DNA from: Bacteroidota bacterium
Lineage (GTDB): Bacteria; Bacteroidota; Bacteroidia; Chitinophagales; Chitinophagaceae
Assembly: GCA_947476825.1 (NCBI GenBank)
Contig: CANJRV010000023.1
Coordinates: forward strand, 1 to 38,352
DNA length: 38,352 nt
Direction: 5' to 3'
Program-made: the position numbers and the translations under genes
Notes under the pieces: generated by a model
Seen by the model: only the letters and a program-made list of their open reading frames with translations
What the model was told of the DNA's origin: nothing
The model's database searches: none
Shown here: one piece after another, positions 8,345-16,001 of the stretch
Layout: every line of letters begins with the position of its first letter
Position numbering within the stretch: the first letter of the stretch is position 1

Positions 8345-8352
8345 TACATTTG
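8345..8352 (+). promoter_or_regulatory. -7 box TACATTTG for ispH
   Basis: TACATTTG matches TAnnTTTG exactly. A TTTG at 8319-8322 lies 22 bases upstream, near the expected -33 spacing. The box is 26 bases before the ATG at 8379 and so rules against the earlier in-frame start at 8310. Confidence 0.6.
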
Positions 8353-8378
8353 TATTATTCACAAAGGTTTATATACAA

Positions 8379-9608
8379 ATGAAGAGCTTTGAAATTCCTG
8401 CCTTTTACAGAAGTCCATTAATAAGTGCAATCAAAAACAAACGGAAACAAGCGGACAAATTAAAAAAAGATTTTTCGCCAACGAAACTAGATTTTGGTGC
8501 TTTGGATATATACTTAGCCAGACATTTTGGATTCTGTTATGGTGTCGAGAATGCAATAGAAATTGCTTTTAAAACAGTGCAAGAAAACCCCGATAAACGC
8601 ATTTTTTTATTGAGCGAAATGATACATAATCCACAAGTAAATGCCGACTTGGTTAGAAGTGGCGTTCGTTTTATTATGGACACGGTAGGCAATATGTATA
8701 TACCTTGGAGCGAATTAGACAAAGAAGATATTGTGATCATACCCGCATTTGGCACTACTTTAGAAACAGAAAAAACGCTACTATCCATAGGTATTGATCC
8801 ACTTCGCTACAACACAACTTGTCCTTTTGTAGAAAAAGTTTGGAATCGTTCGGAGCAAATTGGGAATAAGGGCTATACTATTATTATTCATGGAAAACCG
8901 AAACATGAAGAAACACGCGCAACCTTTTCGCACAGTAGCCAGAATGCGCCGTCCTTAGTTGTAGAAGATTTAGAGCAAGCCAAATTATTAGAAAAGTATA
9001 TCACCAAAACGTGTGACCTCAATCTTTTTTATACCGAATTCCAAGGACAATATACAGAAGGATTTGATGTAGAAAAAGATTTGGAAAGAATTGGTGTAGT
9101 GAATCAAACAACCATGTTAGCCAGCGATACACAAGGTATTGCGGACTTTCTGAAAAATTGCATCACCGAACATTACCAACTTAAAGAAGATACCATTTCT
9201 GAAAGATTTGCAGATACTAGAGACACACTTTGTTATGCAACTAATGATAACCAAAGTGCAGTAAGAAGTTTATTACATATCGAAGCGGATTTGGCTTTTG
9301 TGGTGGGTGGTTACAATAGTTCCAACACTTCACACTTGGTTGAATTGTGTGAGGCAAAATTACCAACGTACTATATTGAAGATAATTCTAAAATATTATC
9401 ACAACAAGAAATTTTGCATTTTGATTTACATACTCGCTTAGAAAAATTAAGTTTGAATTATTTACCAAACAATACAAAACCTCAGATTCTGATTACTTCT
9501 GGCGCTTCCTGTCCTGATGCTGTGGTGGAGAATGTCATTCAAAAGCTATTGACCTACTATCCAAATTCTTATTCTATTGAGGAGGTTGTAAGGAAGGATT
9601 CGCTTTAA
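8379..9608 (+). CDS. ispH: 4-Hydroxy-3-methylbut-2-enyl diphosphate reductase
   Basis: IspH (LytB) is the last enzyme of the non-mevalonate (MEP) pathway: it reduces HMBPP to isopentenyl and dimethylallyl diphosphate with a [4Fe-4S] cluster. The three cluster cysteines are visible in ARHFGFCYGVENA (near residue 53), NTTCPFVEKV and TSGASCPDAVVE (near the C-terminus). At 409 residues it is the long form. The start is placed at ATG 8379 (MKSFEIPAF), because the frame's 23 extra upstream codons begin before the promoter box. The last codons (RKDSL, stop at 9606-9608) fall in an AAGGAAGGATTCGCTTT unit that resembles the hairpin repeat directly downstream, so the C-terminal end may have been supplied by a repeat. 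Confidence 0.95.
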   Translation: MKSFEIPAFYRSPLISAIKNKRKQADKLKKDFSPTKLDFGALDIYLARHFGFCYGVENAIEIAFKTVQENPDKRIFLLSEMIHNPQVNADLVRSGVRFIMDTVGNMYIPWSELDKEDIVIIPAFGTTLETEKTLLSIGIDPLRYNTTCPFVEKVWNRSEQIGNKGYTIIIHGKPKHEETRATFSHSSQNAPSLVVEDLEQAKLLEKYITKTCDLNLFYTEFQGQYTEGFDVEKDLERIGVVNQTTMLASDTQGIADFLKNCITEHYQLKEDTISERFADTRDTLCYATNDNQSAVRSLLHIEADLAFVVGGYNSSNTSHLVELCEAKLPTYYIEDNSKILSQQEILHFDLHTRLEKLSLNYLPNNTKPQILITSGASCPDAVVENVIQKLLTYYPNSYSIEEVVRKDSL

Positions 9609-9663
9609 AGGTAGGCTTTGGCTTCAAGGAAGGCTTCGCTTTGAGCGAAGCCTTCCTTGAAGC
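9592..9663. repeat. Family C hairpin, copy 1: perfect 20-base arms
   Basis: GCTTCAAGGAAGGCTTCGCT (9621-9640) is followed by TTG and then by its exact reverse complement at 9644-9663. Just upstream, 9592-9607 (AAGGAAGGATTCGCTTT) is a related half-unit inside the end of ispH. The hairpin could end ispH transcription, but no clean T-run follows it, so it is classed as a repeat. Confidence 0.85.
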
Positions 9664-9740
9664 AGCTCCTTCCTCCTTTTTAAATAGAAAATAAATTCCT
9701 AACTCCTTATTTATATTTGAGAAATAAAGGCAAAGAATAT

Positions 9741-9773
9741 AAGGAAGGCTTCGTTTTGAGTGAAGTCTTCCTT
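9741..9773. repeat. Family C hairpin, copy 2, G-U paired
   Basis: AAGGAAGGCTTCGTT (9741-9755), loop TTG, then AGTGAAGTCTTCCTT (9759-9773). All 15 positions still pair if three G-U wobbles are allowed, and the loop is identical to copy 1. It ends 22 bases before the next gene's ATG, inside that gene's probable leader. Confidence 0.75.
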
Positions 9774-9795
9774 GAAAAAATAAATAAACTTAATC

Positions 9796-10464
9796 ATGGA
9801 AAATAATAATCCAGTTCAACAAACTTTATTGATTTCTTTTTTAACGCTTCGCAAAACCATTGGCGTATTAGGCATTGCAATGCCATTTATTTTATGCATA
9901 GGAACCTTGCTCATAGGCCATTGCCATCAAATTCAAAACTCCATCAGCCATTATTATTATACCAATACGGGCGATGTTTTTGTCGGCATTTTATGTGCCT
10001 ACTCTTTATTTTTAATTGCCTATAAAGGCTACGATTTGCAAGACAATATTGTTACTAGTATCGCAGGAGTATTTGCACTTGGTGTTGCATTTTTCCCGAC
10101 CACACAAAATATAGATTGTGATTGTTCTGTCTTGCAATTGGCACCGATTCCGCTTCGCATTTCGGTTCATTATATTTCGGCCGCACTCTTCTTTTTATCA
10201 CTCGCTTATATTTCTTTTTTCTTATTTACAAAAGGGGATAATAATCCAAGTCCACAAAAAAGGATTCGAAACCGTATTTATAAAATATGTGCAATAAGTA
10301 TGTTGCTTTGTTTAATTCTTATTGCTATCATTCAAAATGTAGATTCCTTATCCAATCTTGTTACAGAATATAAACTCGTTTTTTTCTTAGAATCAATTGC
10401 ATTATTTGCCTTCGGAATTTCTTGGCTAATCAAAGGAGAAATGATATTGCAAGATAAGGTGTAG
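9796..10464 (+). CDS. Six-helix membrane protein, DUF998-like
   Basis: A 222-residue membrane protein with about six hydrophobic segments (near 22-42, 60-76, 82-100, 122-144, 163-180 and 193-211). A conserved-looking loop SISHYYYTNTGDVFVG lies between helices 1 and 2, and AGVFALGVAFFPT ends helix 3. This pattern occurs in unannotated Bacteroidota membrane proteins that I associate loosely with DUF998; the assignment is tentative and no activity can be named. Hairpin repeats flank it on both sides (9741-9773 upstream, 10478-10522 downstream), and no -7 box is obvious. The ATG is preceded by an AT-rich leader without a Shine-Dalgarno sequence. Confidence 0.7.
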   Translation: MENNNPVQQTLLISFLTLRKTIGVLGIAMPFILCIGTLLIGHCHQIQNSISHYYYTNTGDVFVGILCAYSLFLIAYKGYDLQDNIVTSIAGVFALGVAFFPTTQNIDCDCSVLQLAPIPLRISVHYISAALFFLSLAYISFFLFTKGDNNPSPQKRIRNRIYKICAISMLLCLILIAIIQNVDSLSNLVTEYKLVFFLESIALFAFGISWLIKGEMILQDKV

Positions 10465-10477
10465 ATAAAAAACTGTT

Positions 10478-10522
10478 CGACATTTGCAATGTCGGACTGG
10501 TATCAGCGGTTTTGCAAACCGC
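10478..10522. repeat. Pair of TGC-centred palindromes (family D)
   Basis: Two hairpins with 7-base perfect arms and the same TGC centre: CGACATT-TGC-AATGTCG at 10478-10494 and GCGGTTT-TGC-AAACCGC at 10506-10522. Arm sequences differ completely while the pairing and centre stay. They lie in the gap after the membrane protein gene. Confidence 0.75.
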
Positions 10523-10639
10523 ATAGAAAAAGCAAAGTTTATATTATCATTTATTAAATCGAAGTTTAACTTTAACTTTTATACTGAAGGTATATGATAT
10601 GTTAGTGAATAAGGATAATAATTCTTTCGATATTGACTC

Positions 10640-10653
10640 GGGATTGCAAATCC
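10640..10653. repeat. Family D palindrome GGATTGCAAATCC
   Basis: GGATT and AATCC are complementary around a central GCA, the same style as the pair at 10478-10522 but one base shorter. It is upstream of the toxin-antitoxin promoter box. Confidence 0.5.
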
Positions 10654-10713
10654 AGAATAGTGGACAAGCAAATTATTTCGTCAAGGATAAACATCAACCA
10701 ATGGAAAAGTAAG

Positions 10714-10721
10714 TATATTTG
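10714..10721 (+). promoter_or_regulatory. -7 box TATATTTG for toxin-antitoxin pair 1
   Basis: Exact match to TAnnTTTG, 14 bases before the antitoxin ATG at 10736. No clear -33 box. Confidence 0.5.
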
Positions 10722-10735
10722 ATAAAATTTATATC

Positions 10736-10960
10736 ATGCAAGTAGGACAAATAAAAGCGCAATTACACCAGTATATTGACCTAGCGCAAGAGCCCCAATT
10801 ACAAGCTATTTATATTTTACTTGAAGAAAAAATAAAGGCATCTCAAAGTCGTATAAGCATAGAGGATTACAATAAAGAAATAGAATTATCCGAGAATGAA
10901 TATAATGAAGTTAATTTTATTACACATCAAGAATTTATTCAGGAAACGAAGCAATGGTAG
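10736..10960 (+). CDS. Antitoxin of a type II toxin-antitoxin pair
   Basis: A 74-residue acidic, mostly helical protein with SRISIEDYNKEIE in the middle, the usual type of small antitoxin found before ParE/RelE toxins in Bacteroidota. Such antitoxins bind and neutralise the toxin and often repress their own promoter. The call rests mainly on context: the frame overlaps the ParE-like toxin start by seven bases (ATGGTAG at 10954-10960), and a -7 box lies 14 bases upstream. No DNA-binding fold can be named by eye. The gene looks intact although its toxin is frameshifted. Confidence 0.75.
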   Translation: MQVGQIKAQLHQYIDLAQEPQLQAIYILLEEKIKASQSRISIEDYNKEIELSENEYNEVNFITHQEFIQETKQW

Positions 10961-11258
10961 AGAGGCAATATAAAGTAGTTTGGAATACTACAGCTCGAAA
11001 ACAAGTCAGAAAAATATATGACTATATCCTAGAAGACTCAGTCCAAAATGCAAAGAAAATATTAGCAGAAATTATTATTTCATCTGAAAATTACAAACAA
11101 ACCCAGAACGTTTTGGAGAAGATAAGAATAAGAAAAACAATGATGGAACTTACCGTTATTATGAACTTTATCGTTACCGAATAGCCTTTAGAATATATCA
11201 AAATCATATCCGAATATTACGTGTAAGAAGAACGGAACAAGAACCTCTAACTTATTAG
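10954..11258 (+). pseudogene. ParE/RelE-type toxin, broken by a 1-base frameshift
   Basis: The first 49 codons (MVERQYKVVWNTTARKQVRK..., to ENYKQ) read as the N-terminus of a ParE/RelE-fold toxin. In frame the ORF then runs through unrelated sequence to a TAG at 11182-11184. In the neighbouring frame, sequence continues as NPERFGED, then TYRYYELYRYRIAFRI and IRILRVRRT, the typical C-terminal strands of the same family, ending at TAG 11256-11258. One extra A in the AAA run at 11099-11101 would restore a 101-residue protein. ParE-type toxins usually attack DNA gyrase and RelE-type toxins the ribosome; which applies is unknown. This is either an inactivated toxin or a homopolymer sequencing error. 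Confidence 0.85.
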
Positions 11259-11291
11259 TTGATTAAGGCATTAAAAAAAACAATGTTCTGC

Positions 11292-11421
11292 GAAACGTCC
11301 TTCGTTTCTTAGTTTCATTCTGTTGCTTTCAGCAACATTTCTAAAGGTTCATTAATAAATATAAATCACCATGCTAGTCCACGATGAACTAGGACTATAG
11401 CTGGCGCGGGTTTGCAACCCG
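11292..11421. repeat. Cluster of four small hairpins before eno end
   Basis: In 130 bases there are four perfect short hairpins: GAAACG/CGTTTC (11292-11297, 11303-11308), TGTTGCT/AGCAACA around TTC (11321-11337), TAGTCC/GGACTA (11375-11380, 11392-11397) and CGGGTT-TGC-AACCCG (11407-11421). The last has the family D TGC centre. This fills most of the gap between the broken toxin and the 3' end of enolase. Confidence 0.65.
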
Positions 11422-11469
11422 TGTCCACTTCATTCTTTTTATGCAATTGCAAACAAAAAAAACAAATCC

Positions 11470-12774
<1,305 letters not shown>

Positions 12775-12785
12775 TTAGTTGGGCG

Positions 12786-12793
12786 CAAAAGTA
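12786..12793 (-). promoter_or_regulatory. eno: -7 box TACTTTTG for eno
   Basis: On the minus strand TACTTTTG matches TAnnTTTG exactly, 26 bases before the enolase ATG, the spacing also seen for ispH. No strong -33 box was found. Confidence 0.6.
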
Positions 12794-12881
12794 ATAATTT
12801 TTGATTTAATTATTAAACTGAATTGTATCATGAATACATGTATAAAGGGAATGGTTGCACCTCATTATCCACTTGCAAATG

Positions 12882-13057
12882 GCCTTGGATAGTTTGGCGT
12901 TAAAAAAATGGAATGATCGGCGAACAAATCGTCCCTGTCTGAGCAACCGACGCAGGAGGATTGTGAGTTTGGACGATTTGCCTTGAGCATGAACATTTTT
13001 TAGCTAAACTATCCACAGCCTTGACTTTTTGGTTCTTTTGTGTCAAGACAAAAGAAC
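12882..13057. repeat. Family B composite repeat, copy 1 (with hairpin module)
   Basis: Two parts. Left: an imperfect long hairpin with arms GGATAGTTT (12887-12895) / AAACTATCC (13006-13014) and inner arms CAAATCGTCC (12925-12934) / GGACGATTTG (12971-12980). Right: CTTGAC (13020-13025), GTTCTTTTG (13032-13040), GTCAAG (13042-13047) and CAAAAGAAC (13049-13057), where the first pairs with the third and the second with the fourth. The hairpin module is bordered by the 6-mer GCCTTG at 12882-12887 and 13018-13023. It fills most of the 354-base gap between eno and the M14 gene; the rest is plain AT-rich sequence. Confidence 0.8.
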
Positions 13058-13113
13058 AAAATATCATTATGCGCAGGAGTTTGTAGTACACTCTTATACT
13101 CTCGTTTCAAATC

Positions 13114-14940
13114 TTATTCATCCTCTTTATTTTTAGAAACTTGATTTTCGAAATTAATTAATGGCAATTGCCCCTCTTGAATTTTATCTACAATTCTATA
13201 AATCGGATACACATTAAATCTGGTTTCAGGATAAGGCGAATGTTGATATACAAATTCTAATTGTTTACTGGCACTATTCGCAAAGGAAGTGTCTGCATTT
13301 CGTTTTTGCTCCAAAGCAGCTTTTACATTCGGATTTTCTTTTAAAAAATTACTCGCAATTTCTTCAAAGGAATAGTCACTGTATCCTTCTTTTTGCACTA
13401 GGATAGGATCAAAATAATTCCATGCAAAATAACTGTCATTCCCTTGAGGCTCTAGCACTTCAATAATAAATCTTCTAGCGGCTTGATCTAATGGAATATA
13501 AATATCACCTGCTTGTAAATGAATTGCTTGTATGGCTTTTTCCACTTGAACGGATGAATTCATATGATGACCTTCATACGCTTTGGGTGAAGATTTATAA
13601 TCGACAATTTTATACACTTCTGCTGAAATGGTTGCAGTGTCTTCTATCTCTTTCATCTCTACTTGATTTAATGCTAATAACTCAATCACCTTCCACCAAG
13701 ACTTCGGAATGATATATCCATTTGGCGCAATAACACTTGTACTGGGGATGAAATAATTATAAAATTTTATTTGTTCTGTGTAAGGTTCATTGTGATCATA
13801 GTAATGCACTGGCAATCCAGACACTTCACTTTTTATTTCTTTATAAACATAACCATTAAAATTAATTTCAGAATAACGTCTTTCATCTGCTTGCCAATTC
13901 AATGGAAACATACTTTGTTTCAAACAAGCTACTTGGCTTTTTTTACGCATATCCAATATCTCATCATGATGTGTAGATGCATATTGCATGATACTCTTCA
14001 TTAATTGATAAGTTGCGTCCACGCGCTGTGGGTAAGGCTTTAGCATATGCGTTTCAATGGTAAATGCAAAAGTTTGAAACATGGCTGCATAACCGCTGCT
14101 GTATCTTGGACTATCAAAAAATTGTGTCCAACCAGTGCGTGCATCTTTGTCCCAAGCATTCACATATGGTATCATTGGATAATTTTTTTGTTGCATATCA
14201 CGAAACAAAGCAGGTTCAAATTTATCGTTTAAATAGGTCCCCATTTCATTTCCCAATTTTTGAGATTGTGTAGTAGCCAATGTGATGATGTGTTGGTAGT
14301 CTGCACCATCACTCACATGATTATCAATAAAAATTTCAGGACTTAGCCAATGAAATATTTCTGCAAATGATTTGGCTTCTTTGCTATCCGATTTAATAAA
14401 GTCGCGATTCAAATCTAAGTTTTGTGCATTCCCTCTTGCGCCAAAAGACACTGGTCCATTTTGATCTGGTCGATTAAATTCACTTCTTAATAATGCGCCA
14501 CCAATATTATAAATCGGTATAATTGCCAAGGCAATATTATCAGGTAAATCTGTTTCATTATTTTCAATGCTTTTTGCTAAATCTCTGACCAACATCATGC
14601 TTGCATTTATACCATCTGGTTCACCAGGATGTATGCCATTATTGATAAAAATGACTATTTTATTTTTTGCATGCCATGCATCTGCTTGGTGTTTTGCATC
14701 CCGTGATAAAGTAACGAGATGCAATGGAATACCAGAGTCTGTTTCCCCCCAAGTACTCATTTTGACGCAATCATATTTTTTATCTAAGGCTTTATAATAG
14801 GCTATACATTCTGCATACGTTGCGGTATAATTTTTGCCATTTTTTTCATAGGGTGTTTCTTGTGCATCGCTTTTATTAAAAGTGAAAAGCATACTTATCG
14901 AAAAAGCAAGTGCAATAAAAAAATTTGTTTTGATGACCAT
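13114..14940 (-). CDS. Secreted M14 family zinc carboxypeptidase-like protein
   Basis: A 608-residue secreted peptidase of the carboxypeptidase A (M14) fold. Signal peptide residues 1-26 (cut near SDA-Q). The zinc motif HxxE is H104-E107 in NNGIHPGEPDG. The substrate-binding NRD is in NLDLNRDF. The third zinc ligand is the histidine in FIDNHVSDGADYQH, and the catalytic glutamate is in FAFTIETHML. The remaining 280 or so residues form a C-terminal region with no recognised domain and no T9SS tail. It probably works in the periplasm or at the surface. The upstream gap (14941-15088) shows no exact -7 box on this strand. Confidence 0.9.
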   Translation of the reverse strand: MVIKTNFFIALAFSISMLFTFNKSDAQETPYEKNGKNYTATYAECIAYYKALDKKYDCVKMSTWGETDSGIPLHLVTLSRDAKHQADAWHAKNKIVIFINNGIHPGEPDGINASMMLVRDLAKSIENNETDLPDNIALAIIPIYNIGGALLRSEFNRPDQNGPVSFGARGNAQNLDLNRDFIKSDSKEAKSFAEIFHWLSPEIFIDNHVSDGADYQHIITLATTQSQKLGNEMGTYLNDKFEPALFRDMQQKNYPMIPYVNAWDKDARTGWTQFFDSPRYSSGYAAMFQTFAFTIETHMLKPYPQRVDATYQLMKSIMQYASTHHDEILDMRKKSQVACLKQSMFPLNWQADERRYSEINFNGYVYKEIKSEVSGLPVHYYDHNEPYTEQIKFYNYFIPSTSVIAPNGYIIPKSWWKVIELLALNQVEMKEIEDTATISAEVYKIVDYKSSPKAYEGHHMNSSVQVEKAIQAIHLQAGDIYIPLDQAARRFIIEVLEPQGNDSYFAWNYFDPILVQKEGYSDYSFEEIASNFLKENPNVKAALEQKRNADTSFANSASKQLEFVYQHSPYPETRFNVYPIYRIVDKIQEGQLPLINFENQVSKNKEDE

Positions 14941-15076
14941 TTTGATTATTTCATTTAGGACAACAAGGTAATTAATTTGTAGATAAATTTAGAAATCTGT
15001 TTGATGCAATGAGGCTGAGATGTGTGTGTCGATTTATTTTGCTCAAAAAAATTAAATTCTAAAAGTTGAATTTCGT

Positions 15077-15084
15077 TAACTTTG
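15077..15084 (+). promoter_or_regulatory. -7 box TAACTTTG for toxin-antitoxin pair 2
   Basis: Exact TAnnTTTG match only four bases before the ATG at 15089. If it is the -7 box, transcription starts at or within a few bases of the start codon, so the mRNA would be leaderless or nearly so. A second ATG at 15095 is an alternative start. Confidence 0.5.
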
Positions 15085-15088
15085 GCAC

Positions 15089-15307
15089 ATGAAGATGGCG
15101 ATACAATATTTAAATGATTCACATGGGACAACTCAGGCTGTTCAACTTCCAATATCTGAATGGGAAAAAATACTTGGAAAAATTAAAAGGTACGAGCAAA
15201 CATTCAAATTAAAATCAGATTTACAAGAAGCATTTGATCAAGTTTCTTCAATGAAGAAATCAAAAGGTAAAAAGCAAACATTAAATGAGTTTTTAGATGG
15301 GCTTTAA
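15089..15307 (+). CDS. Antitoxin of type II toxin-antitoxin pair 2
   Basis: A 72-residue protein: a short N-terminal strand region (IQYLNDSHGTTQAVQLP), then ISEWEKILGKIKRYEQT and a helical, lysine-rich C-terminus ending LNEFLDGL. This is the layout of small Bacteroidota antitoxins paired with RelE/ParE toxins: an N-terminal part for DNA binding and dimerisation and a C-terminal toxin-binding helix. It overlaps the toxin gene by 11 bases, which ties their translation together. A -7 box is only four bases upstream. MKMAIQ has two possible starts (15089 and 15095). The antitoxin role is inferred from size and context. Confidence 0.8.
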   Translation: MKMAIQYLNDSHGTTQAVQLPISEWEKILGKIKRYEQTFKLKSDLQEAFDQVSSMKKSKGKKQTLNEFLDGL

Positions 15308-15644
15308 AATAATTCCTACAGATAAATTTAAAAAGGAAGCAAAAAGACTTATACGGAAATATCCTTCAGTTAAAACTGAATTAAGAGAATTAGAAAATAT
15401 ATTATTAAATTCTCCAGACCATGGCAAGCCATTAGGAAACAATACATTCAAAGTAAGAATAGGAATAAAAAGTAAGGGTAAAGGAAAAAGTGGAGGTGGA
15501 AGAGTGATAACTTATCTTGTGACAGAAAATCAAGAAGTATATTTAATGTTGATTTATGATAAGTCAGAATTTGAATCCGTTAATAATAAAATTATAGCTC
15601 AATTAATTGAACGAATTATCATGGATAAGAAGGACCTCCCTTAA
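15297..15644 (+). CDS. RelE/ParE family toxin
   Basis: A 115-residue basic protein with the RelE/ParE fold pattern: an N-terminal strand (FKIIPTDKFKKEAKRLI), a helix with KYPSVKTELRELENIL, then NNTFKVRIGIKSKGKGKSGGGRVITYLV and a final strand YLMLIYDKSEF. Toxins of this superfamily either cut mRNA on the ribosome or poison gyrase; the catalytic type cannot be told by eye. Unlike the toxin of pair 1, this gene is intact, and it overlaps its antitoxin. The gap after it carries family D palindromes, as does the gap around pair 1. Confidence 0.85.
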   Translation: MGFKIIPTDKFKKEAKRLIRKYPSVKTELRELENILLNSPDHGKPLGNNTFKVRIGIKSKGKGKSGGGRVITYLVTENQEVYLMLIYDKSEFESVNNKIIAQLIERIIMDKKDLP

Positions 15645-16001
15645 CAGCACACAAGCCTAATGCGGGCTTTGGGAATAATTAAACTTTAGGAATTCTATGC
15701 AACATTTATACTTTTAACAAGCTGAGATTCTCGATTGCCATCCATTCAAAAATAAAAACTAAGCCCCTTGGAGATTTAAAATCTCAAACTGCCATTAATG
15801 GATTTACAATCCACAAAACAACGCCACTAAAGTAGGTATGTTATAAGCAGTTCTACACACTACCCTATCCGCACATTCCACCTTCAATGAAATGTTTCCA
15901 TGTCTAAAAACAAGATTACAGAAGAGATATCCCCTGTTCGCATCTATTTCATACATCAAATAGAACAGCCATTTCCTAAACCACAATTCCTAAACAAATT
16001 A
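15645..16001. other. Gap with palindromes after toxin-antitoxin pair 2
   Basis: No gene is supported in these 357 bases. AAGCC (15653-15657) and GGCTT (15665-15669) form a weak hairpin just after the toxin. Two family D palindromes follow at 15771-15813. A 60-codon minus-strand frame (15804-15986) starts inside a palindrome and is not accepted. The rest shows nothing I can name. Confidence 0.5.
15771..15813. repeat. Pair of family D palindromes with TAA / TAC centres
   Basis: GAGATT-TAA-AATCTC (15771-15785) and TGGATT-TAC-AATCCA (15799-15813) are perfect 6-base-arm hairpins, 13 bases apart. They match the layout of the TGC-centred set at 10478-10522 and 11407-11421: arms end in TT and AA around a 3-base centre that starts with T. 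Confidence 0.65.

Noticed and set aside
8310-8378. Upstream extension of ispH to a TTG at 8310
   Set aside because: It starts before the TACATTTG promoter box (8345-8352) and adds residues not typical of IspH.
11094-11104. Programmed -1 frameshift in the toxin gene
   Set aside because: The site reads AAA CAA ACC in frame, which is not a standard slippery heptamer, and no downstream stimulatory fold is evident. A base loss or sequencing error is simpler.
12900-13091. Minus-strand frame of 63 codons in the eno-M14 gap
   Set aside because: It lies wholly inside the family B composite repeat and has no start signals.
15804-15986. Minus-strand 60-codon frame after toxin-antitoxin pair 2
   Set aside because: It ends in a family D palindrome, has no promoter box or leader, and matches nothing I recognise; the cysteine-rich middle is curious but not enough.
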